Positions 24,365-38,375 of a stretch of 64,000 nt of DNA are shown in pieces. The stretch covers positions 79,885,346-79,949,345 of the forward strand of contig NC_068359.1 in NCBI RefSeq assembly GCF_020536995.1, written 5' to 3'. Under the pieces are notes generated by a model. It did not search any database and was not told where the DNA came from. It was given only the letters and a program-made list of their open reading frames with translations. The translations under genes were made by a program, and so were the position numbers. Each line of letters begins with the position of its first letter. Position 1 is the first letter of the stretch. The stretch comes from Dreissena polymorpha (Eukaryota > Mollusca > Bivalvia > Myida > Dreissenidae).

Positions 24365-25770
24365 AGGGTCATTACAAATCTCATTGCGAATTGAAAATGC
24401 CACATTTAAGAACAATGCTTTTTGATACAAAGTTGAATTGAAAATAGCTAACTTGTTAATAATGGCAGCCTATCCACACATTAAGGAATGATTTCCAGAC
24501 GTGCTGACCAAGTACGGCAAACATTGTGGTATGATAATTAAACGATTTTCTCTTATCGTGACACTATACTATTTCGCTAATGATTGTTTTCTCATCTTGG
24601 AGGCGAAAGTGAAATTCTGCGAGATGGATTGTAACGCGTAATTGTAACAGGGCCACAATTTGTGTCGTTTGAGCATACAGAGAGTAGTCCGGAATTCCTT
24701 ACACTGAACAGTGCTACATCCTTTGAATTGAGCACATACGCAGTGATGTAGCAAAAATTCAGAGGTTGTAACTCGAATCAGCTTATTAAATATTCGAAAA
24801 TATTCATGCGTGTCTGTTGGCGTTATGTAAAAGTCACTAAGATGAAAACTGAAACAGCTACGCCTAAAAGCGCATGAGTGCTCTATACCTATGTTTATGT
24901 TAGCGTTGTTGACACCGTGTGAACTGCTCGGGTAATAAGTAAAGCATAAACAGCAATGTTTATATACTTTTATTCCTCCATATACAAGATACGAAGATTG
25001 TTGTATATTTTGAATTTGTATATGGTGTCAAAAACCAAAAGTTTTGTACACGGAACTTTCATTATGAATTTATATTCTTGGTGAGATAGTCATTTGATAT
25101 AAGAAAAAAATATTCCTTTAATATGGTGACTGCAAATTTTCTTTATATTAAGTTATCATTACCATTTTCATCATACTTTCTATGCTGTCAGAACTTCCAA
25201 AAAGCATGTTGTTTTTATTTTGTCTTAGTTATTTCTATGAAATAATAAGGATGATAAAAAGTGCACACAAAACTCGACCCGTGCGCTATGACACACACTT
25301 TATAAAGTTGAATGGCGTGTGTTCATTTCAAACTTGCGATTGATTTTCAAAAATGAATTGCGTGTTAAATTATGCAATTTAGCGAACATCTTCAGTGCCT
25401 TCAGCGCTTTGATTTCTAAAGCCGACACGCGATCTAAGAAGGTCCATAGTTCGAGTCGCAGCTTCAATGTGTAGAATAACCAAGATCCCAGTAAGGAATA
25501 TAGAACGTTAATTTATTTAAAAAATGACCCTACCTATTTTTGTGTAGATATCTAGCACTTTCCATTATAAAGAATGATATATCTATGACATATATCAGAA
25601 CGTTTATAAATATATGAATTGCATCACGTGTATGTACACAATCTATCAAAACGTTTATTGACAAATATTTATTTATTGTAAAAAGTTTAACGGGCATTGA
25701 ACCCAGACCGCCTGCACGAAAAGCGCCATGTGACCAAAATAAATATTTGTGACCCACATACTTTTTTCAG
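24365..25770. other. Intergenic, possible tRNA-like SINE traces
   Basis: No gene recognised. About 25384-25480 contains a B-box-like AGTTCGAGTCGCAGC. 25688-25745 (minus) contains GGTTCAATGCCCG after a GCAGGCGGTCT stretch. Both look like old tRNA-derived SINE fragments. Neither folds as an intact tRNA by eye. Confidence 0.3.
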
Positions 25771-25855
25771 GGTCAGGGTTTTTTGTGCACGAGGTCGCGG
25801 TGTGCTACAATAAGAATACCAATAAGAACAGCGACCGAGTTATGTCCTTCATTTT

Positions 25856-25872
25856 GATTGGCTGCTATAAAT
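25856..25872 (+). promoter_or_regulatory. Putative core promoter of the carrier gene: inverted CCAAT plus TATA
   Basis: GATTGG (inverted CCAAT box) at 25856-25861 is followed closely by TATAAAT at 25866-25872, about 112 bp upstream of the carrier start codon. A TATA box here would place the cap site near 25,895. The spacing between the two elements is unusually short, so this is a suggestion and not a mapped promoter. Confidence 0.45.
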
Positions 25873-25897
25873 GTAAACACAGAACCGTGTGAGTGTG

Positions 25898-25984
25898 ATG
25901 GAAATTTTCACTCTACGATATTGTGTTGACGTTATTGCGTTATTTACGTTTCGATGGCGAAGTGTAAGGTGTAACTCGTGTTGA
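25898..25984 (+). promoter_or_regulatory. Upstream ORF overlapping the carrier start codon (TGATG)
   Basis: A 28-codon ORF starting ATGGAAATTTTC ends at TGA 25982-25984. The last base of that stop is the first base of the carrier ATG (25984-25986), giving TGATG. If the message starts upstream of 25898 this uORF could modulate initiation. A TATA-directed start near 25,895 would only just include it. A second, 6-codon uORF starts near 25953. Confidence 0.4.
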
Positions 25985-26027
25985 TGGCTTCAAACAATAA
26001 TTATGGAATTCATTTGGTTGCTGGAGG
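25984..26027 (+). CDS. Carrier exon 1 (start of transmembrane helix 1)
   Basis: Encodes [14 protein letters not shown] plus two bases of Gly15. The donor is GG|GTAAGT. It is too short to stand out as an ORF and was found from the family N-terminus (H-L-x-AGG) plus donor phase. Confidence 0.88.
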
Positions 26028-29000
26028 GTAAGTTTGCATGTAATTTTACCAACTATCATTGCTGGAAAGTGGAGTGTATTCGTTGATTTTTACTTAAACG
26101 TTTACAACCGTTTCATTTTCATTTCGGAATTATGAATAAAGTTGATCGGTTACGAAACACACAGTTATCGTGCACACATATTTAATTCTTATTCTGAAAT
26201 GCAAATGTTATATTTTACTTATGGTTTGCACAAGTGACAAATGATGATTCTTTTATAGAAATTAAAATATTTGTGTTTAAGAACGCAAACGATATGGTTT
26301 ATGTAAACTCAAATATTATGTGCCGATTGTGTAGCAAGGCCTGATAATGATTAAGTATGGTGAGATACTTAAATGCAAGATAAACATTGAGATCCATTAT
26401 TATATGCTGACATTTTAAGGTTTGTAGTTGTATAAATAAATTTATTTTAACCCAGAAACAATGGAATAGTATTGCATGATTGTGATACATATTTGCCTGG
26501 TCTCAGATGATGACATTGTCCTTGATGAAACACGTGGTTGATTCTTTAGTTGCAATAATCCATCTCCCAGCTATTGACCCTCCAGGTCGCTGAAGTGTGA
26601 GGAAACGTCTTTTGACCAAAGCAAGTGTTGTTTCTGTGTTCTTTTACGCCACTTATAATGTTATATGGCATTGGAGCTCTTGCACTATTAGTATTAATAC
26701 AATGAATTAATGTTGAGCTGTACCTATGTACTCATAAAAGCTCAAAGCATTCAAGAAGAACTAGGTGATTGTTACCGTATGTCAAGGCATGGATAGCCTT
26801 TATTATACCCCCACAAACGAAGTTTAGGGGGATATATAACTTAAGAGTGAACTTGTCTGTCTGTCGGTCGGTCGGTCCGTATTAAGTGAACGCTCTCTAT
26901 TTCAAGTTGTTTTCAACCGATTTTCACAAAACTTGGTCAGATGTTGTATCTAGATGTCTAGGTCAAGTTCAAATATGGGTCATGCCGGGTCAAAAATTAG
27001 GTCAGGGGGTCACTTGATGCATTTTAAACATTTAGCATGGTGTCCACTCTCAATTTCAAGTAGTTTTCATCTGAGCTTCACCAAACTTGGTCAGAAGTTG
27101 TATCTAGATAATGTCTAGGCCAAGTTCGAAGATGGGTCACGGCAGGTCAAAAACTAGGTCACGGGGTAACTTAGTGCGTTTTAAACATTGAGCATGGTGT
27201 CCACTGTTTTTTGTGTAGACAACATGCAAAATATTTTTTGTCAATACAGCATGTGGGGGTATTCGTCACGTCTGTGACAAAGCTCTAGTTTATGGTAGTG
27301 TGAACAAAATTGTGTGATGAATATAATTATTTTGTTGTTGATTATTTGTTAAGTAAAACCTTTTGAAAATAATCATCCACTTCTTCAATGTTTTGAGCTT
27401 ATATGAATATGAGACTGTACATGTATGTAAGTCTCTTAGCCACCCATAGGGGCATACACATGTACATGTAGCTGGAGTTGATTTGTGGTTTTGCAACTAA
27501 CTTTCCAAACAGCTTTACAAGTTCACACAAGTGGCCTTAGGGAATAATGAAAGTCATAAATGTTATAAAGCTTAAGTTGAACATTTTATCTATTATACTA
27601 AAGTGCATGGTCTCTATCGAATGACAAGTTTAATACATAATATATTGATAAGGTCAAAATAAGCTATACACCTTGATTTCACAGGTACTCCTTTTAAATT
27701 TATCTGAGAAGGTTGGCAGGGGAAGTTTTTTTTAATTTTCATGGATAGCAAACAGTTATTTCAGTTCAGTTATATCTTTATATAAAAGACTTTTAATTTG
27801 TTAGATGGACATAAAACACATTTTGAATTATTTGCCTATTTGAAATAACTGTTTCAACACGCCCAAACATGACTACAGTATTTATCTCATTCTGCTTGTA
27901 ATTTTAAACCTTCTAGCTTTAAAACTCAGGTAGGTACAATATACAATGGTAGGTACGAAGTACCTAAAAAATGAAATTAAATTAAAGACTAGTCTTATTG
28001 TCTTAATAGAGCCAAGTTTAAAAAGCTTCATTTCTAACCCTAAGCTACTGATAAGAAGAAACAATATAAAACCTGACTCTCAGGCTGTTCTGGTTTGATG
28101 CTGGTTGCATATAGCCATATTTACTTTGCGTCTGAGCAGGAAAGGATTAACCCTTTGCATGCTGGGAAATTTGTTGTCTGCTAAAATGTCGTCTGCTGAA
28201 TTTATAAAATTAGTATTTTCTTCGATTTTTTTCAAAGAATATTATCAGAATAGCAAACAGTTTGGATCCTGATGAGACGCCACGTTCTGCAAAGGCCTTC
28301 AAATTCGGTTTCCACACTGAAAGGGTTAAGTTAGAATTTTCAGACAAATTTCATGGTTGTGTCTGTCATTTCAGAATTGGAGGAACAGTCGGAGCTGTGC
28401 TAACTTGTCCACTTGAAGTGGTAAAGACTCGCTTACAGTCATCTTGTGCCTCTTTCCAGCCTGTGTATTTGCAAGCTGTGTCGACCAATGTGGGACTAAT
28501 TGGTTCGCAGACCTTGAACTATAACTCGTGTAAAAACTTTAGTTCACAAGGGACTTTAGCTGCTGAGCATGCACTACAGCTGGCGCAAAGTAGATCTGTT
28601 GGATTATATTTTTGTCTCAGGTAATACTCTCACAGTTCTGCAATTTGTTATTTAGAGTCAGAGATTTCAACAGATTTTGAAACGCACGAGTCAAATCTTA
28701 ATTGCTTTTCACTTGAAATGTTCAGGGGCTATATAAGGTGAAATTCTGAAGTGATTGTGTTATGGCATATTTGTTTAATGCTTTGCAAATTGTGTTTGGT
28801 ATAAATTTAAATAAAATGCCAAGCAATTTTCAATTCCAATGATACAACGATACATGTATATTGTGAAATTAGCTTCTTGGTCCTTTTTGCATCCAACTGA
28901 TCATTTTGCTGATTCATAAGTGGAAAATGCTTACATCAAAGAGCCAAATTCTGCCTTCTTTAACCCTTTACCACTTAGCCTACTTAGCTATTTTGATGCA

Positions 29001-32000
29001 TTTGCAGTCCGTTAGAAAGTTACATTTAATTTAAGACCCTTCTTACTCAATTCAAGTTTTAAAGGCTTAATTTCCAACCCTTACATGTAGTTACTGTTGA
29101 GCAGCAAACAGCATAAAACCTGAACAGGCTGCGAGTTACTCACAGGCTGTTCTGGTTTTAACTTTTATGCTGGTTGCAAAAGCCATTTTCATTTTGCTTC
29201 TTATGGGGAAAAAGGTTAATTTCAAGAACCTGTTTGTACTTTTCTGTATTTTAAATGTGTCTGCTGTGTGCAGAAGTTAAAAGGATGGATTTTAGGAGCC
29301 TGGTCCAACTCGCCAGTTGCTCTTAAAATTTCTGGTGATACAAATGTATCCTCACCCTGGATTACCTTAGGAAACGCATCTTTCTGTTCAAGATGTTTTG
29401 AGAGAAGTTTGGTTAGCCAAACTGTTATTTTTAAACCCTGTTCATTGATATTGAAGAACTTGGAAAAGGTAATGTGTAAGTGGTTTATTCAATTTTGACA
29501 TGCATGTTTCTTTTTTTTTCAGGCATATTATACAAAATGAAGGAGTTATGGGGTTATTCAAGGGTCTTGGTCCAAATCTAGTCGGAGTAGCCCCTAGCAG
29601 GTACCTATGTATTAATTTATGAATCAAACAGGGGTTTCCCTTAAAAAACATACATTTAAATTGATTTCTGGGGCTGAAAACAACTTTTACTATCCTCAAA
29701 AACAAAATGATCATGAACAATGCATGCATTATTCATATATTTTATTATTTCCATACTATATTCTACTATTCTTAATTATTGCATCAAATTCACATTTTCT
29801 GCAGATCATCAAGCATTCACTCTTCTGTTTCCACTGTTTGCAATGTCAAACATTTAAACTATGTTAACCCTTTGCATGCTGGGAAATTTGTCGTCTGCTA
29901 AAATGTTGTCTGCTGAATTTCTAAAATTAGCATTTTCTTCGATTTTTTTCAAAGAATATTATCAGAATATCAAACATTTTGGATCCTGTTGAGACGCCAC
30001 GTTTTGTGGCATCTCATCTGGATGCAAACTGTTTGCAAAGGCCTTCAAAATTCGGTTCCCGCACTGAAAGGGTTAAAAGGAAATTTCTCTGGTTTGCTAC
30101 TTTCTTGGCAATTGTAAATCTGCTGTTGTAAGCATCATAATTTTGCAAAAATTAAATTAAAAAAACTGGGTAACTTTCATTAATTTGTTTTATGCGCTGT
30201 ATCTTCAGGGCAATCTACTTTTTCTGTTACGCGAACACCAAGAAGACGTTAAATGCTCGATGGAACCCCGACACTCCTTTTGTTCACATCTGCTCAGCAG
30301 TCACTGCAGGTCAGTGTTATTCAATGAAAACGAAATGAAAATGAGTCGTAATGTACATGTATGTGTGTTGGATGTTGACAGGGATAAGCCTGTGCAGTCT
30401 GCACTTGCTTATCAGTGATATCACTCTCCCCTTAAACAGGATTTTTGCTAAGAAAAGACTTCCTTTTATTGAAAAGTACCATAAAACCGAAAGTGTCGTC
30501 CCTGATTAGCGGTAGCCTATGCAGACTGTACATGCTAATTTGGGACAGCACTTTACGCACTGAGCCATGTTTTCTTCGAGCAATACTCAATTAGTCACCA
30601 TTTAAGACCCATTAACCCCTTACCTATTTTAACCTTAAAATCTGTGCATTTAATGTCTTATTCACTTTATCCAAAGAGATAACAGCTTCAATGATATCAA
30701 CTTACTTTTACCAGTTGGTTGCCTGGACTTGCAATACTCTAAATTACTTAAGTTGCAAAACCAAGAGCTATGGATCCAGAGCCAAGTACAGGTCATATCA
30801 AATACTTTTAACTAAAATTATCGATAATAAAACAACAACATTACTGATGTGACTTTTCAATACATTATATCCTATTATGAGCCTGAATCGAAAGATTGCA
30901 TTTGCCAAATAGAACAACATTGTAATTGATTTACAGTAGTCTATTTTCATACAATAATTTAATGAAAGATATCGTTTGCGGCTTAAACAGCTTGATGCTT
31001 AGCTGGACCAACTTTTGATTGCCCAGATTAAAATCTACTTGCCCTAGACTAACTGGCCACCAACTGTTACTCTATTTCTACCTTTAAGCTTAATCTTATC
31101 AGCTTTTGAAGTTTTTATCAACTGGACTGCCTGGGTATAGGATAATCAGTGGTTTTTTTCTCACCATTTTGGGAATGGGACCGGGTTCATTTAGATTTGG
31201 AAAAATTACTGTGTCTTGACTGAAATTGGAAAATTAGTGTTGCTGTTGTTTTGATAACAAATGCTTCAAAATTAAGAATAAGTGATTTCAATATCATATT
31301 TACTGCTGTTCTACTCTTAAAGCTGGATGGGAGATACACATAATGTTGATCTGATTTTTTTTTATTGGTGTGAGGGGGATCATCAATTAGAATTCTTAGG
31401 TCCTGTTTGGGAAGTGGCCATTTATCGTCCCCGAATTTGAACAACAAAAAACACATTGTATAATTCTTATCTGATACATTTTCTATCCATTTAAAAATGT
31501 GCATAGTTGTCACAAATAAATAAATGTGTTACTATCTTCTTTTTTTTTTAAAGAAAAAAGTATTCTAGCGAGTAAAAATTGTGTTTTGATTGAAAACTAA
31601 TTTGCAATTATACCCAGTAGAACTATTGGATGAAGCTATGTTCTTTCTTTCTATGAAGAATAATGTGACAATGTTTTAGCATAAATTGCATCATGCTACT
31701 TAATAACATATTTTCAATGGACATGTAAGAAAGTACACGTAATTGGAATGTGTTTTGATTGAATCACCTCTAAAACCCAGTATTAAAGTGACACTATGCT
31801 GGTTTTCCAAGATTGATTCAGCCGCATGATCTGCCGTTGGAATAAAAAAATGTTTTTCAATGACTTTGGGATAAATAACTGTAGTGTTTGCTTTCACACG
31901 CATGAAGATTCCTTGTTTGTGACCCAACTTGATAATTGTAATTGTATGACAGTTTATTGGCAGATCTTTCTGTTTACAGTAACTTGAAACTGTCTTTATG

Positions 32001-35000
32001 AGGGTGTCAAGGACATTTTAATACCAGTACATACATGTAGTTTGTCTAAAGGTTGTTGCATGGTTTAAAATAAGAAATAAAATGGGTAATTTTGGCACTA
32101 GTTGTGTTGCGTTGTTAACATATTAATTTTAGAAACCTAGCATTCACGACAGGTTCTGTTAGCGTTTACATATTTTGTCAAGGTCGTTGTAAAATTCATT
32201 CATGAATGTGATTTTAAGACGCAGTTGAATACTTATTGTAGACTTTGAAATTGGGCCAAGAAATAGGAAATTAGGTCTGTTTATGTAATAAAGAAGTATG
32301 ATTAAAGGTTTGTTGTGGCCAATATGATTAAAGGTTTGTTGTGGTTAAAGACAAAATTAATGTCAAAATGAAATGGGAAAACTTGAGTTTAATTCTTAAG
32401 TCTGAGGAAAATTTTCCCATCTCATAACCAAGTAAATAGGATATACTTGAAGCCGCGCTCTGTGAAAAGAGGGTTTAATGCATGTGCGTAATGTGTCATC
32501 CCAGATTAGCCTGTGCAGTCTGCACAGGCTAATAAGGGAAGACACTTCAAGCCTTTACTTGATTTTGCTTCAAAGAGACTTTCTTGAAACGAAAAATATC
32601 ATTAAAGTGGAAAGTGTCGACCCTGATTAGCCTGTGCGGACTGCACAGGCTAATCTTGGAGAACACTTTTTGCACATGCATTAAACCATTTTTTCACAGA
32701 TCACGTACAGCCCATATGTAATGTGGTATAAAGACTTGGGTAATCATATGTTAATTTGAACAGTTGCAAAAACCTCTGTTGGTTAAGATTTTGTGTCCTT
32801 GGATTTTAAGTGCTTAAGATTGGATTAAACAAACCAACATTCAACTTAAAAAATACAGCTGATTTATAAACCTTTAAATGGTGAACGAAATCCTTGATGT
32901 AAAAGAAAATAATGACATGATTTTTTTTGTCCACTCCAAAGAGCCTCGACCCCTTTCCCAAAGTGGTTGGAAAAACTCTGAAGGAAAGGTGTTTTCCTCC
33001 CCCAAGGTGTTCCCAAAATCACACTTTTGAGTAACTTTCAACACTGTGTGCATTTAAGTTTTATTATTGCGAGACTCGCAAGATCAATAATAATACATTT
33101 AATTAAATCAAGCTTATTATGTTTGTAGGGGTAACAGCATGCACTGCAACCAACCCTATCTGGCTCATCAAAACCCGATTGCAGTTGGACCAAAAGTTAG
33201 TATGTTTGCTTTAATACATGTACTTTCCAGTAGTAGATAACAAAGTACACAATGTATCAGCCTTATCTGTGTCACCACATTTGCAATCTGTGGGTTAGCT
33301 TTGAGGAGATATGTGATTCATTCATGTATATTTTGATTCATAGATTTAACCTTTGGCATTTTAGAGAATTTTCTTAATATTTGTGCAGCAAGTATACTTA
33401 AAACAACAATAAAGCATGTACTACACGTCAGTCAAAGTTCTGGTATGTTTGGGTGAGGGTTGTTAAATAAGCTTTTCATGGGTGAAGGTATTGCACTTTT
33501 CCTTAAAAATATCGTTTTTGTGCATTATATTTTGTAAACATTTACAAAGCAGATGTCATATTAACCCATTTATGCCTAGCGTCTAGAAAAAAGGCCTTGG
33601 CAAACAGCGTAGACCCAGATGAGACGCCGCATCATGCGGCGTCTCATCTGGGTCTGCGCTGTTTGCTTAAAGGAATTTCTGTAAGAAATATTCTAAATTT
33701 AGAAATAAATATACTACAGAGGTGTCAAAGTTCAAGATTATTCCTGAATTCAGGATTTAGGCCCTCAAAAACTTCTTTTGATATTGATATAAATTAGAGG
33801 ATTTTTGTTCAGGTATTTAAAGATTTCTGTCACTAAATGTCATTTTAAAATTTTAATTATTTTAATTTGACATACAATGTATTGTAAACACAGTTAACAT
33901 AATTAAATGAATTATTAACCCAGTGTTCTCCGGAAGCACCGTCAGCCGGTGATTTCACCGGTTACATTCTATCTAGATGCAGGCTACTTTTCCCCAAAAT
34001 ATCACTCGAAATGGTGCAAATACACCAGTTTTATTGCTTAATCGCCGGCTACTTTGAAAATATAACTGGCTACTCAAATTTTTCTGGAGAACACTGTTAA
34101 CCCTCTTTTGGCACTGGCCTTCCACATGCTAGGCTTATTTTCAGGATTTTAGATTTTGCCAATTTGACACCCCTAATACTAGAAGACATCCCTAATTTTG
34201 GAAATAAATTGATCAAATTTAGAAGGACAGGAGAGTCCACTAGCCATAAATGGGTTAACAGATGTTTAGCAACCTTCCCCTCACACAAACAGAAGTACTA
34301 GGTACACACTCTCAAAATATTATGTACCCCAAGAAATCCGACTTGTGATTAATTGCCTTTACCTACAAGCGCAGCCACTATATGCATGCATGTAAAGCAT
34401 GATAGCTTAAACTGTTTCAAGGTTACTCTACACTATAAGAACGTCACAGATCATTTACCTTTATAGCACAGTTTACATTCCACTGCAGGTGTATTGTTTA
34501 CGTTGTGTTTTGGTCTGGATTACTCATTGTTATTCATTGTTTTCACAGTCTTAGTACATGTAGGTGTAGTTTTCATTAACATGAAACGTGACTTAATTAT
34601 TTTTAAAACTGTTTCCGTATGTCACCCTACTTTATTAATTATTTTTCTATGTAAACCTTACCGTCTTTGCATCATAGTTAAGCAAATTATTGACAAACAA
34701 GCAACTGAAAGAAATATTAAATTATTAATTTGTTTTTGGGCCTGCATCATTTGGTATTCATTATTATTTAGATATAATAATTTAATATCTTCAAGCGTAA
34801 TGGTTGGGAGTATTTGGATACTTAATATTTGACAAACTAAACAGAGTATATAAATTGCTAGTCAATTAACAAAAAGAAAGACGCGTATTTATATACATCT
34901 ACATGTTCAAACAAAATTAATTGTCAACACGGGCCATTTGTGCAGTCAATGAGTTAAACCAGGACATTCGCTTCTGACATATGCTTGAAGTCTCCCAGTT

Positions 35001-38000
35001 GAAACTTGTTTTACTTGTCTAGGACACATGCACTGAATATGTAGAAAAACAATCAGTTGAATCTTGTTAAATGAGACACGTGGCTTTTACAATTTGTGAC
35101 TAGCTTTATGCATATTTGAGTTTTAAGTGTGGAAAAGTTTTGTATTTAAACGTGTCCAGTGCCTACAAGGTTGTACCTTGTATTGAACATGACACATGTC
35201 TAATGTAATTCGCCTGTTTAATTATTTTGTAAACGTGTGTGTTTTTTTTCTTTTTTTTTTTATATATAAACCACAATTATGTAGGCACCATGAGAGTAAA
35301 TTAATCTTAATAATTAAATTTTATTATCATTTAATTAAGTCTGAATTTTAATGTTAATGAATTTTTGGTAATGTGTTATTTTTACTTATTCAGCAACATA
35401 CATGATTGTAGTTTATTGAAAAGTGTACAATTGTGATTATTATTTTATGTGCATATTTTACCTACATTCCTTAAATGAGAAATACTTTTTGAGAAAGTGT
35501 GTACATTTACAAGTAAAGCATCACAGTAAACTCTTATATACAATAGGGAAACTCTTTGGATTGTATTAAGTTAGACCTACAGAACTTGAAAAAATAAGTT
35601 CATATCAGAAGCTGAAACAAAATGCATGTTGAAGGCCCTGACAAATTCCTACATTGAATTCTGTTCTCTTACCATATTTCAGGTCAAGTTTGTTTATGAG
35701 ATAAGAATGTAACTAGCATAAAATCAGTACGACAATCATCTTGACTCAAGGTTGTTGTATGACCGATTTTAGGCAGGTTATTATCAAGATTGTCTTGAGT
35801 TCAAAATAATATCAAAATTACTGTTTCTAGTGAAATAGTTAACATTTTAGCACATTAATATGTCGCTAATGAAGCCCTTAAAAGTCTGCTTAAAGTTCGC
35901 CGTGGCGAAATGTACTAGAGCGTTCTCTAGATCTTCCCCAAAGACATCAAATACTGGTTTCGCCTCCTCAAACCTGACACCTTAATCATTACTCATTGCT
36001 CAAATATTGTTTTCTGGCAAGGAACTTGCAATTATGTCAACCAATTTACCATTAATGTCTATCTTTAATCTCTCAGAGATTATGGATAGACATTAACTGT
36101 GTACACTAACATTTTGCATCAAATCAGTTTGGCATATGTAACCTAGACAGGAACATGTTACCAGTGAGTAATGCTGGAATTATGTAACATTTTCCATCAA
36201 AGTTCATACAATAGCAGAAAGCATATATCACAAACACAGGATATTATGACAAAGTTGCCTATTTCATAGTATGTGTTGTTAGCGTACAGTACTTCTGAAA
36301 TATAATTGCATGATTAAAAAAACACACTGGTATCTCATAATACTTTCTTTTTTTCTAATCAAGATGCCAAACAAAGTGTTTCTTTCAAATAAACTATTTC
36401 TTTGGCCTTTGAGTGCTTTTGAAGAGCTGCACTATTTATAGCTGACAGTAGTACATGTTACATAATAACTTGAATGAAGGTCAAAATGATAAATAGATTA
36501 ACTCTATAATGAAGCTCAAAAAACAGATCATCTTTAGTTAGGAAAATTGTACTTTAACATAGTTTTGTAGAGAAAGTGTACGCAATTCTGTCAACTGTTA
36601 TATATTAAGAGCATATTTATAGAGTTTTCTGCGTTGCTGAAATTTATGTAATAGATCTATCCCGGAAAAGCACGAGTTTAGAAAACGCCACTAATCACCC
36701 CGGTACAAACAACGCTGGTACATTAAATCAACCAATGATAGCGTACTTTAAATTATAACGGTTGATACGGTGTGTGATTTTGAAAGAATTATAAATGGGT
36801 CATGTTTATTTGTACCAGCAGATTAGTGGGTTTTTCCAAAAAGTTGCTTTTCCAGGATACATATATTGGATCAGAAGTTTATGATCTAGAATGATAAACA
36901 TATCCCGTTCACTTCTCTGAGTAATTATTTGTGCACAGCATTGATGTATAACAGCCTCAAGCTATCAAATATAGCTTAATCATCAAATACAAAATTCAAT
37001 GTCTGTCTGGTTGATGGCGACATAGCCTACAGAGATGATTGGAAGATATTAAAATCTGCAATAAGAACATAGGGAACAGTGGCAATAAGTGTTTCATAAT
37101 TGGTAATGGATTGTTAGTGTGCGCAGTTACTGGTACATAAATGAAGGTTTCGAGCAAAACTCTGTTCAAGTGCACTCAGCATTTATTGATGCAAAAACTT
37201 AGATTTAGAACAGAATATATTTTGCTGATGTGAACATCTATGTACATAATATCATATTATGTTTTACATAATATCATATTATGTAAGTTTTTTTTTTTTT
37301 AGTAAACAACCCTGTATATGGATATTTTGCAATTACTTTTAAAACACAACATTTTGTAGTTTGTGTTTGTAATCAGACTCTTAAACCTTTCCATTCAAAA
37401 GTGATGTTAAAACGGCTATATGCAAAAACCATACAACCGGGACAGCCTGCCAGTAACTCACAGTCTAATCAGGTTTTTATGCTGTTTGATGCTCATCAGT
37501 ATGTTATGGTTGGAAATGAAGCCTTTAAAACTTGGATCTAGTAATAAAGTTCTTTAATTTGATTTCCTAAGGGACGCCAAAAGCATGAACATGCGTATCT
37601 GAGAAGGAAAGGGTTAAATGACGGTAATTAACTCCTAAACCTTCTGTCATAGTTTTCATACAATTAGCTTGAAATTACATGAAAGATTTTGTCTATTTTC
37701 AGGAAAAACAACAGCTTGACGGTGCGACAGTGCATAAGGGACGTGTACACCACACATGGACTAAAGGGTTTCTACAAGGGCATCACAGCCTCCTATTTCG
37801 GGGTCACTGAAACAGTCATTCATTTTGTAATGTATGAGGCATTGAAAGCGCGGTTGGCAGAATACAGCCGCTCCATGATTGGAGAGCGAGACGTCTCGGA
37901 CTTCCTGCGATTCATGGTCGCTGGAGCCTGCTCCAAGACCTGTGCTACCTGCATTGCCTATCCACACGGTATGATCATGTGACCTCTTTGATCATGTGAC

Positions 38001-38334
38001 CTGTTTTAATTTTGTGTTTAGTGTTAACACTTTTCACCAACATTTAAAAATAAAAAAGTTCATATCACCAGTCTTTGTGACACATGTGTATTGCCTATCC
38101 ACATGGTATGATCTTTTTACACTTAAACTTTTGTGATTTTGTCTAGTACATTTTGCCAATATTAAAAATGAAAAAGTTCTATGACTTCATTTGATTAATG
38201 GCTGCAGGATCCTCCTCAAAAACCTGGGCTTACAGGGCCCTCAATCTATCAAATCTGCCGCCGAATTTCGGCGGCAGTTCCCCACCTGAAAAGTATACTT
38301 TTTTCCCCTTTCGGAGGGGAAAATTCCCCCTAAA

Positions 38335-38375
<41 letters not shown>

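Larger units (their letters stand above)
30310..33128. other. Carrier intron 4
   Basis: Holds two hairpin MITE copies (30346-30600, 32454-32715). A GGTTTTTTTCTCACCATTTT stretch near 31150 recurs near 59515 and so marks another dispersed repeat. Nothing else recognised. Confidence 0.7.
33561..34258. mobile_element. TTAA-flanked MITE, family B, carrying two nested insertions
   Basis: TTAA plus CCCATTTATGCCTAGCG left and CACTAGCCATAAATGGG plus TTAA right. The left half carries the palindrome CAGATGAGACGCCGC/GCGGCGTCTCATCTG (about 33618-33651). The host element is interrupted after AAATATACTA (33716) and resumes at ATACTAGAAGACATCC (34170). Confidence 0.82.
33196..37702. other. Carrier intron 5 (4.5 kb)
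   Basis: Contains the nested MITE complex at 33561-34258 and the family C MITE at 37381-37617. 34,260-37,380 is AT-rich with no supported gene. The ORF at 34494-34832 (112 codons) is hydrophobic and AT-driven and I do not accept it. A small inverted repeat (TGTCTATC...GATAGACA) is near 36055-36094. Confidence 0.7.

Noticed and set aside
34494-34832. 112-codon hydrophobic ORF in carrier intron 5
   Set aside because: AT-driven composition rich in Phe, Ile and Leu, located in an intron, no motif, no neighbouring exon signals.
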